From NCBI GenBank assembly GCA_964585325.1, contig CAZPCT010000014.1:1-15766 (forward strand): 15,766 bases of DNA, in the 5' to 3' direction. Source of the stretch: CAZPCT01 sp964585325. GTDB taxonomy: Bacteria; Patescibacteriota; Minisyncoccia; JACQLN01; CAZPCT01. Numbering within the stretch: position 1 is the stretch's first letter; each line of letters opens with the position of its first letter. The notes beneath the pieces were generated by a model. That model did not search any database. It was not told the origin of the DNA and saw nothing but the letters and a program-made list of their open reading frames with translations. The position numbers and the translations under genes are program-made. Shown here piece after piece: positions 7,060 through 13,121 of this stretch.

Positions 7060-7341
7060 GTGGACCCAGACGTAAACATCATTTCAAAGGAAGAGACAGA
7101 CGACGGGTGGGAGTTTATTGTTGAAATAAAAGAGGGCGCTACGCAGACCCAGCACACCGTGGGCTTGGACGAGGAGTATTTTGAGCAGTTTTCTTTTGAC
7201 GCGCCAGACGAGATGGTCCTTGCCTCGTTCTTGTTCCTCCTGGACAACGAAAAGCCAGAAGAGATTCTTCCTGCGTTCAATCTGCATGTGATAGGGGACT
7301 TCTTTCCCGAATATGAAGAGCAGGTGGAGAATTACGTCTGA
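7060..7341 (+). CDS. Small acidic protein of unknown function, upstream of rodA
   Basis: The 93-residue protein begins at GTG behind an ideal Shine-Dalgarno sequence and ends at TGA. It is strongly acidic and soluble, with no signal peptide or membrane segment. Residues 1-35 look like beta strands (GWEFIVEIKEGATQTQHTVGLD). The second half reads as helices ending in ILPAFNLHVIGDFFPEYEEQVENY. I recall a similar C-terminal pattern (phenylalanine or leucine helices, then a FPEYE ending) in short uncharacterised proteins of candidate-phyla bacteria, but this is memory and not a search result. The 34-base gap to rodA, with no terminator, suggests one mRNA. No function is claimed. Confidence 0.8.
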   Translation: MDPDVNIISKEETDDGWEFIVEIKEGATQTQHTVGLDEEYFEQFSFDAPDEMVLASFLFLLDNEKPEEILPAFNLHVIGDFFPEYEEQVENYV

Positions 7342-7375
7342 CAGTGTAGCGTTTAACTTCTGGTAATTAATAACG

Positions 7376-8512
7376 ATGAGAGGCCTCCGTGCGCACCTTA
7401 GAAGGTTGGACTGGGTGTTGATTGGCACGCTCACCCTTCTTTTTTTATTTGGGCTCCTTACGCTCTACGCGTCTCCAGAGCATGACGGTACGTTTGCCAA
7501 GCAGGCGCTCTTTGGTGTAGGCGCGCTCATAGTGCTTTTAAGCATGAGCGCCGTAGATTGGCGGCTTTTTCGGAACCACCCGGTCTTTTTGTTTGTGCTG
7601 TATGCCGCGGGTATACTCGCGCTGGCCGGCCTGTTTGTAGCCGGGGACCGGGTGCGGGGTGTGGTGGGTTGGTATCAATGGGGCCCTGTAGCAGTGCAGC
7701 CAGTGGAGATAGTGAAGATAGTGGTGCTGCTCGTGCTGGCAAAATATCTTTCAAACAGGCATATAGAGCTCTACCGCCTGCGCCACCTGTTTGTCTCTGG
7801 TCTCTACGTGCTTGCTCCTGTCGCGCTGGTTATCGTGCAGCCAGACCTTGGCTCTGCGCTTGTGCTCATTGCCTCTTGGGTGGGGCTTGTGGTGCTTTCG
7901 GGTATACAGGTGCGCCAGTTTGCGCTTATTGTGCTACTAGGTGTCATAGCCGCCTCTCTGTTGTGGTCATTCGGACTGCAGGACTATCAACGGGAGCGCA
8001 TTGTCAGCTTTGCCAACCCTGAGGCCGACCCGCTAGGGGGCTCATATCAGACACGCCAGGCCATGATAGCTATAGGTTCAGGCGGTCTGTTGGGTAAAGG
8101 ATTGGGTGAGGGCGCGCAGACACGCCTGGGGTTTTTGCCAGAATATCAGACTGACTTCATATTTGCGGCGATAGGTGAGGAGTGGGGATTCATAGGTCTT
8201 ACTATTCTGTTGCTCTTGTGGGCAACTGTTTTTTGGCGTCTGTATGTCATATGGCTGGGCGGCGCCACCAACTTTACGCGGCTTTTTGTGGGCGGTATGT
8301 TTGTGCTTTTGGGCGTGCACGTTATTTTAAATATTGGCGCGAACGTGGGCCTTCTGCCTATCACCGGTCTGCCGTTGCCGTTCGTATCTGCTGGCGGCTC
8401 CAATCTGCTTTCTATGGCGGTGGGCATAGGTATTGTCCTTTCCATACATGCTCGCTCCTCATTACCACAAGACTTCATTGGCCGCTCCCATGGGGAGGTA
8501 GAGGTGCTTTAA
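7376..8512 (+). CDS. rodA: RodA/FtsW/SpoVE (SEDS) peptidoglycan glycosyltransferase
   Basis: The 378-residue polytopic membrane protein has about ten membrane segments and all SEDS signatures: WGPVAVQPVEIVK (102-114), QPDLGSALVL (155-164), GKGLGEGAQTRLGFLPEYQTDFIFAAIGEE (240-269) and NIGLLPITGLPLP-type sequence with PFVSAGGSN (335-343). The TDFIF aspartate (D260) matches the position of the essential acidic residue in known RodA proteins. SEDS proteins polymerise lipid II into glycan strands. The TDFIF form and length fit RodA (elongation) better than FtsW, but mreBCD and the partner transpeptidase are not in the window, so the subtype is inference. The usual SYGGS is SAGGS here, a mild departure. 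The ATG at 7376 has no Shine-Dalgarno sequence; translation may be coupled to the gene 34 bases upstream. A strong terminator follows. Confidence 0.88.
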   Translation: MRGLRAHLRRLDWVLIGTLTLLFLFGLLTLYASPEHDGTFAKQALFGVGALIVLLSMSAVDWRLFRNHPVFLFVLYAAGILALAGLFVAGDRVRGVVGWYQWGPVAVQPVEIVKIVVLLVLAKYLSNRHIELYRLRHLFVSGLYVLAPVALVIVQPDLGSALVLIASWVGLVVLSGIQVRQFALIVLLGVIAASLLWSFGLQDYQRERIVSFANPEADPLGGSYQTRQAMIAIGSGGLLGKGLGEGAQTRLGFLPEYQTDFIFAAIGEEWGFIGLTILLLLWATVFWRLYVIWLGGATNFTRLFVGGMFVLLGVHVILNIGANVGLLPITGLPLPFVSAGGSNLLSMAVGIGIVLSIHARSSLPQDFIGRSHGEVEVL

Positions 8513-8533
8513 AGTATATTTTCTAAAAACGAC

Positions 8534-8569
8534 GAAGGGGCCGAAGTCCATCTGGACTTCGGCCCCTTC
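8534..8569. terminator. Bidirectional terminator between rodA and the convergent 47-codon gene
   Basis: GAAGGGGCCGAAGTCCA (8534-8550) pairs perfectly with TGGACTTCGGCCCCTTC (8553-8569), a 17-bp stem. On the minus strand a TTTTT run (8529-8525) follows closely, so it serves the minus-strand small gene best; on the plus side only CGTTCT follows. Confidence 0.85.
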
Positions 8570-8595
8570 CGTTCTGCAGTGTGCTGTGCTCCCCA

Positions 8596-8618
8596 AGCCC
8601 GCGGTCAGGCCGCGGGCT
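8596..8618 (-). other. Hairpin carrying the stop codon of the 47-codon gene in its loop
   Basis: AGCCCGCGG (8596-8604) pairs perfectly with CCGCGGGCT (8610-8618). The 5-base loop is TCAGG on the plus strand, which holds the TGA stop of the minus-strand gene. There is no T tract, so it is not a terminator by itself; it may protect the 3' end or pause the ribosome. Confidence 0.6.
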
Positions 8619-8748
8619 GGATCTCCACCGCGGAGACATCCTCCACGGCCGGGTTGTTCCAGCACGTCACCCAGGTCATGAGGCCCATCAGGGCGAGGAA
8701 CGCCGCGATCACCCAGGCGCGCGCCCTGTCCCCGGAACGTCTCGTCAT
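8605..8748 (-). CDS. Small single-span membrane protein, 47 residues, unknown family
   Basis: The gene reads ATG at 8748-8746 to TGA at 8607-8605. The product starts MTRRSGDRARAW, has one hydrophobic segment (about residues 12-30, WVIAAFLALMGLMTWV) and ends in an acidic, proline-flanked tail (NNPAVEDVSAVEIQPAA). The basic N-terminus suggests an N-in, C-out orientation. Support for coding: a partial Shine-Dalgarno (AGTAGGT) five bases before the ATG, a good promoter about 60 bases upstream, a terminator downstream, and 44 of 47 sense codons ending in G or C. That bias is far above its neighbours and suggests foreign origin or unusual selection. It is also GC-rich enough that chance openness must be considered. 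I do not recognise a family; roles such as a regulator of a membrane protein, a toxin-like peptide or a simple orphan are all open. Confidence 0.65.
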   Translation of the reverse strand: MTRRSGDRARAWVIAAFLALMGLMTWVTCWNNPAVEDVSAVEIQPAA

Positions 8749-8805
8749 GATTTACCTACTTGCTAGGGGAACAGTTGAATGTTCTCTCAGACACTATAAA
8801 AGCAG

Positions 8806-8835
8806 TTTATAACTAATACGTCAACGATTTGTCAA
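8806..8835 (-). promoter_or_regulatory. Promoter of the 47-codon gene
   Basis: On the minus strand a perfect TTGACA (8835-8830) is followed after 18 bases by TATAAA (8811-8806). Initiation near 8800 gives a leader of about 50 bases. Its -35 overlaps that of the plus-strand promoter. Confidence 0.72.
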
Positions 8836-8859
8836 ACAAAAAGGGGAGTGTGATATACT
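8829..8859 (+). promoter_or_regulatory. Promoter of the 97-residue protein, overlapping the divergent promoter
   Basis: TTGTCA (8829-8834), 19 bases, then TATACT (8854-8859) preceded by TG one base earlier, an extended -10. The spacing is long but the extended -10 compensates. The two divergent -35 boxes share bases 8830-8834. Confidence 0.62.
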
Positions 8860-8888
8860 AAAAACATTCGTGCCTGTGGCCACTACAC

Positions 8889-8896
8889 AGAGGAGG
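8889..8896 (+). promoter_or_regulatory. Shine-Dalgarno sequence that fixes the ATG start at 8906
   Basis: AGAGGAGG lies nine bases before the ATG. It rules out the longer GTG start at 8870, which would put this site inside the coding sequence and leave almost no leader after the promoter. Confidence 0.8.
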
Positions 8897-8905
8897 CAAG
8901 AGATT

Positions 8906-9199
8906 ATGCAGGTGTGTATTCCGGCACGGCACCGTCCCGCTCTGGCGGGACACTGGCGCAGTAACCACCCCGGCCGGCATCCCCGTAAGGGAGAGCTGGA
9001 GGCGTGGATTGCTGACGCGGAGCACTGTTCACTTTCGGGAGAGGAGGCGTACACAGCATTTGCCGGCGTCTTCGGCCGGGCGGAGCTGCGCCATGTTGGA
9101 GACGGCGTGACGGTGGCGCTCCACCGCGTGACTGGCGAAGTCCTGCGGGTGGCCCGCCTCTCTCCATCAACTCTCACCGCAGGGCGGCGTTCGGCCTAG
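8906..9199 (+). CDS. Small basic protein of unknown function, 97 residues
   Basis: Starts at ATG 8906 behind a strong Shine-Dalgarno sequence and ends at TAG 9197-9199. The N-terminal 28 residues are rich in His, Arg and Pro (PARHRPALAGHW, HPGRHPRKG). Residues 29-60 are likely helical (ELEAWIADAEHC, LSGEEAYTAFAGVFG). The C-terminal third looks like beta strands (HVGDGVTVALHRVTGEVLRVARL). There are two cysteines in the body (C44 in EHCSLS, C4 near the start) and no membrane segment. GC at third positions is about 70 percent (67 of 97 codons), higher than in flanking genes by eye. It is divergent from the 47-codon gene, and its stop codon also lies in a hairpin loop, here of the terminator itself. 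I do not recognise a family. Confidence 0.75.
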   Translation: MQVCIPARHRPALAGHWRSNHPGRHPRKGELEAWIADAEHCSLSGEEAYTAFAGVFGRAELRHVGDGVTVALHRVTGEVLRVARLSPSTLTAGRRSA

Positions 9200-9222
9200 T
9201 GCCGGCGCCGCCCTCGTCTTTT
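9181..9222 (+). terminator. Terminator of the 97-residue gene, overlapping its stop codon
   Basis: AGGGCGGCG (9181-9189) pairs with CGCCGCCCT (9206-9214), with CGGC/GCCG (9192-9195/9201-9204) stacked inside. The loop CTAGT contains the TAG stop, and TTTT (9219-9222) follows. The 3' arm begins 7 bases after the stop, so a terminating ribosome would cover the stem. Confidence 0.78.
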
Positions 9223-9252
9223 GACTGGCTGTGGAAAACTTTTATACAGTCG

Positions 9253-9281
9253 TTGACATTAACAAAGACAGCAGATAGAAT
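9253..9281 (+). promoter_or_regulatory. Promoter of rpoBC
   Basis: A perfect TTGACA (9253-9258), a 17-base spacer and TAGAAT (9276-9281). Initiation near 9288 gives a leader of about 340 bases before rpoB. Confidence 0.85.
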
Positions 9282-9287
9282 GAAAAC

Positions 9288-9627
9288 TAATTGGGCAGGG
9301 TGTTTTCAAATGTTTTAAGCCCATCCAGCTTTGACGCAAAAAGCTGAGTTATAAAACCTAATACAACGGCATAAACCCCCACAACGGGCGAGGGGCGTCT
9401 TTGTGCCTGTACGTTTTTGGGCGTTGGGAAAAGACACTCTTCTTACCTGCTTTGACCTCATATCGGCCTTACTACAAGGGTTTGGGGACCCGACTCCATA
9501 GAGCGCACTCGTCCCCTCGTGCGCACGTATACCTCTTAACCTAAGGTATATGCGTGGACCAGGAAAGCCTGCATCCGCGCAAATCACTCGTTTCAGTATC
9601 AAATAAGCGACACATCTCCACACTCCC
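9288..9627 (+). promoter_or_regulatory. Long structured 5' leader of rpoBC
   Basis: No open frame worth calling is present. Visible pairings: CAGCTTT/AAAGCTG (about 9327-9347); GGGGAC/GTCCCC (9484-9489/9511-9516), which interleaves with GCGCAC/GTGCGC (9503-9508/9519-9524) so that the two are mutually exclusive or form a strained pseudoknot; TATACCT/AGGTATA (9528-9534/9544-9550) extended by ACG/CGT past a 2-base bulge. The last 70 bases are A/C-rich and unpaired, with no Shine-Dalgarno before the rpoB ATG. In many bacteria rpoB sits behind rplKAJL and ribosomal-protein feedback; none of those genes is here, so a leader-based control is plausible but unproven. Confidence 0.5.
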
Positions 9628-12600
9628 ATGGATAAAAAAGTCTTCACTTCGTACAAACTTCCCGTTCAACCGCTCCCTAACCTTTTAGAAATACAGACAG
9701 ACTCCTACAGGTGGTTCCTTGAAAAAGGACTACGGGAACTTTTTGATGAGATCTCCCCTATTGAAGACTATTCAGACAAGCTTGAGCTTTCTTTTGCCGA
9801 CTACTATTTTGATGATCCTAAGTATGACGAGGAGGAGGCAAAGGGGCACGGTGCGTCCTACGAAGCGACGCTCCGAGTAAACGCTATCCTTAAAAACAAA
9901 GAGACGGGGGAGGAAAAAGAACAGGAGATCTATCTAGGGGAATTTCCGCTTATGTCTTCACGCGGCACGTTCATCATCAACGGCGTTGAGCGCGTTATTG
10001 TGCCGCAAATAATCCGCTCTTCTGGTGTCTTCTTCACCATGAACACTACCCGCGGGAAGAACTATTTTGGCGCCAAGGTTATTCCTAATCGGGGGGCGTG
10101 GCTTGAGTTTGAAACGGACGCGAGCGGTGTCATCCACGTAAAGATAGACCGAAAAAGAAAAGTGCCCGCAACCGCACTCCTGCGGGTATTTGGGCTGGAC
10201 ACGGACGATGCGCTGAGGGAGGTGTTCGCGGACGATATGGGTACCCCAGAAGAACCGTCTGCTATTGCATTGACACTTGAAAAAGATCCCGCGTCTGACC
10301 GCGCGGAGGCATACACGGCCGTGTACAAGCGTATTCGCCCCGGCGACCTTGCTACGGTGGACAACGCCAAAAGCCTTATTGACGCAATGTTCTCATTTAA
10401 ACGGTACGACCTTGCGGAAGTAGGGCGCTACAAAACGGACCGTCGCCTGCAGGACATTGTTGAGTCACTGCCAGAAAAAATCACCAAAGAACTTGCCGCT
10501 CGCGATCTTAACAAAGAAGATAATGACCAGGTCATTCACCTGCGTGACTTGGTGGCCATTATTAAAGAGGTCAATCATCTGTATGTCACACCAGAGGCAA
10601 CAGGAGATGATATTGACCACCTGGGTAACCGGCGTATTCGGGGTATGGGAGAGCTGGTGCAGCAACGTCTGCGCCTGGGACTCTCCCGCATAGAGCGCAT
10701 TGCCCGCGACCGCATGTCCACTCATGAGCCCGACGCAGTCACACCGGCGCAGCTTATTAACGCGCGCCCGCTCATTGCGGTTATCAAGGAGTTTTTCTCC
10801 TCATCACAACTTTCCCAGTTTATGGACCAGGTGAACCCGCTGGCAGAGCTGGAGCACAAGCGTCGCATTTCCGCGCTTGGGCCCGGCGGACTTGCCAGGG
10901 AACGGGCTGGTTTTGACGTACGTGACGTGCACACCTCTCACTATGGGCGCATCTGCCCCATCCAGACTCCTGAAGGGCCAAATATTGGCTTAGTGGAGTC
11001 GTTTGCTTCATTTGCAAAAGTAAATGAGCTGGGCTTCATTGAGACGCCCTACCGGAAGGTTGAGAAGGGAAAGGTAACAAACGAAGTTGTCTACTTCAAT
11101 GCGCTGGAAGAGGAGCGTCACTACATCACGCACGCGGGGGTAGCTACAGACGGGAAGGGCGGCCTGAAAGAGGAATACGTGGAGGCTCGCTACAAGAGCG
11201 CGCCGGTGCTCGTATCCAGAGACAAGATAGAATATATAGACATAGACCCACAGCAGATCGTTTCCATTTCAACGTCGCTTATCCCCTTCCTTGAGCATGA
11301 CGACGCGAACCGCGCGCTCATGGGATCCAACATGCAACGGCAGGCCGTACCACCTATCCGTCCGCAAGTGCCGCTGGTGGGGACAGGGGCGGAAGAGCGT
11401 GCTGCGCAGGATTCAGGGTATCTCATTATTGCCCAGGAAGACGGCGAGGTTATTCATGCTGACGCCCAGAAAGTGGTTGTCCGGTATGACCAGAAGCCGG
11501 CGGCGCTTATGCACGAAGGGTTTTTAAGCTCTGTGCGAGAGGCGGAAGCTAAAAAGAAAAAGAAGAAAGAGGTGGCAGCACCCAAGAAAGGATTTGAGGT
11601 GACGCACAAGCTGCAGAACTTTGTGCGGTCAAACCAGTATATGTCCCTCAGCAACTATCCGCTGGTAAAGAAGGGAGACCGTGTGCAGCGCGGCGACGTG
11701 CTTGCAGACGGCGTTTCGTCTGACAACGGCGTCTTAGCATTGGGGCAGAACCTTTTTGTAGCCTTCATGGCATGGCGCGGCTACAACTTTGAAGACGCCA
11801 TCATTATTTCTGAACGTCTGGTGCGAGAGGATTGTTTCTCCTCTGTGCATATTGAGGACTACACTATAGATGTGCGTGAGACCAAGTTGGGACCTGAGCA
11901 GTGCACACCCGACATCCCCAACGTGTCTGAAGAGAAGCTCAAAGACCTTGATGAAGAAGGCATTGTTCGTATTGGCGCAGAGGTCAAGCAGGGCGACATC
12001 CTAGTGGGAAAGATCTCCCCCAAGGGTGAGGCGGACCTCACCGCGGAAGAGCGCCTGTTACGCGCCATATTCGGCGAGAAGGCGCGTGACATCAAGGACA
12101 CCTCACTTACCCTTTCTCACGGCAAACGCGGGCGCGTGGTAGGTGTACGCATTTTTGAACGGAGCAAGGGAGATAAGCTGCCCGCGGGCGTTATTCGCTC
12201 GGTGCAGGTTGAGGTGGCGCAGTACCGCAAGATAAACGTGGGAGACAAGCTCGCCGGGCGCCACGGCAACAAGGGAGTTATCGCAAAGGTACTACCTGTT
12301 GAAGATATGCCATACCTAGAGGACGGCACGCCGGTGGACATTGTTTTAAACCCGCTTGGTGTAGCGTCCCGTATGAACATTGGACAGATTCTAGAGACGC
12401 ACCTAGGCTGGGCGGCGCACAAGCAGGGATACCGCGCGGTCACGCCGGTGCTTGCGGGAGCCACAGAAGAGGAGATAAAGGAGGAGCTTGTGGCAGCCGG
12501 CTTGCCAGAAGACGGCAAGGTGACGCTGTACGATGGACTAACGGGAGAGTCGTTTAATCAGCGGGTAACGGTGGGCATGATCTACATGATCAAACTTAAC

Positions 12601-13059
12601 CACTTGGTTGAGGACAAGTTACACATGCGCTCCATTGGTCCCTACTCCCTCATCACCCAACAGCCGTTGGGCGGTAAGGCCCAGTTTGGCGGCCAGCGGT
12701 TTGGAGAAATGGAAGTGTGGGCGCTTGAAGGATACGGCGCTGCGCACACGTTGCAGGAAATGCTTACTATCAAGTCAGACGACGTAATGGGACGCGGACA
12801 TGCGTACGAAAGCATCATTAAGGGCGAACCGATACAGGCGCCCAACATTCCCGCCTCGTTCTTTGTGCTTATGAATGAAATGAAAGGACTGGGGCTTAAT
12901 GTGGAGCTTGTGGGAGAGCAGCGCGGGCCGGATGACGAGGATGAACATAAGTCAAACTACGCACGGGCTGACGAAAGTGAGGCGATGAATGAAGACGAAG
13001 AGGAAAAGACAAAAGAAAAGGTCGCGGATGAAGAAGAGAAGGAAAAAGCAACAGCCTAA
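9628..13059 (+). CDS. rpoB: DNA-directed RNA polymerase subunit beta
   Basis: The 1143-residue protein is collinear with bacterial RpoB. The rifampicin region is at 391-419 (SSSQLSQFMDQVNPLAEL, then HKRRISALGPGG). D400, H410 and S415 match E. coli D516, H526 and S531, so the drug pocket looks intact, though V402 replaces N518. NFEDAIIISE lies in the core. The catalytic-site lysines are K874 (GDKLAG) and K882 (HGNKG), eight apart as in E. coli K1065/K1073. The C-terminal clamp part is intact (QQPLGGKAQFGGQRFGEMEV). Oddities: a lysine run K642-K647 in a local insertion before the FVRSNQ block, lack of the large E. coli lineage insertions, and an acidic, Glu/Lys-rich tail (about 1101-1143). The ATG at 9628 starts the standard N-terminus but has no Shine-Dalgarno sequence. 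rpoC follows after 62 bases. Confidence 0.98.
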   Translation: MDKKVFTSYKLPVQPLPNLLEIQTDSYRWFLEKGLRELFDEISPIEDYSDKLELSFADYYFDDPKYDEEEAKGHGASYEATLRVNAILKNKETGEEKEQEIYLGEFPLMSSRGTFIINGVERVIVPQIIRSSGVFFTMNTTRGKNYFGAKVIPNRGAWLEFETDASGVIHVKIDRKRKVPATALLRVFGLDTDDALREVFADDMGTPEEPSAIALTLEKDPASDRAEAYTAVYKRIRPGDLATVDNAKSLIDAMFSFKRYDLAEVGRYKTDRRLQDIVESLPEKITKELAARDLNKEDNDQVIHLRDLVAIIKEVNHLYVTPEATGDDIDHLGNRRIRGMGELVQQRLRLGLSRIERIARDRMSTHEPDAVTPAQLINARPLIAVIKEFFSSSQLSQFMDQVNPLAELEHKRRISALGPGGLARERAGFDVRDVHTSHYGRICPIQTPEGPNIGLVESFASFAKVNELGFIETPYRKVEKGKVTNEVVYFNALEEERHYITHAGVATDGKGGLKEEYVEARYKSAPVLVSRDKIEYIDIDPQQIVSISTSLIPFLEHDDANRALMGSNMQRQAVPPIRPQVPLVGTGAEERAAQDSGYLIIAQEDGEVIHADAQKVVVRYDQKPAALMHEGFLSSVREAEAKKKKKKEVAAPKKGFEVTHKLQNFVRSNQYMSLSNYPLVKKGDRVQRGDVLADGVSSDNGVLALGQNLFVAFMAWRGYNFEDAIIISERLVREDCFSSVHIEDYTIDVRETKLGPEQCTPDIPNVSEEKLKDLDEEGIVRIGAEVKQGDILVGKISPKGEADLTAEERLLRAIFGEKARDIKDTSLTLSHGKRGRVVGVRIFERSKGDKLPAGVIRSVQVEVAQYRKINVGDKLAGRHGNKGVIAKVLPVEDMPYLEDGTPVDIVLNPLGVASRMNIGQILETHLGWAAHKQGYRAVTPVLAGATEEEIKEELVAAGLPEDGKVTLYDGLTGESFNQRVTVGMIYMIKLNHLVEDKLHMRSIGPYSLITQQPLGGKAQFGGQRFGEMEVWALEGYGAAHTLQEMLTIKSDDVMGRGHAYESIIKGEPIQAPNIPASFFVLMNEMKGLGLNVELVGEQRGPDDEDEHKSNYARADESEAMNEDEEEKTKEKVADEEEKEKATA

Positions 13060-13121
13060 CATACCAGACCGCAGACTGTAGACCGTAAATCCTATCTACA
13101 CCCTGCTAACCACCAACACTC

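Noticed and set aside
9315..9656. A 113-codon minus-strand frame across the rpoB leader
   Set aside because: It overlaps the rpoB start and promoter-driven leader, has no ribosome site or promoter, and looks random (rich in Cys and Arg).
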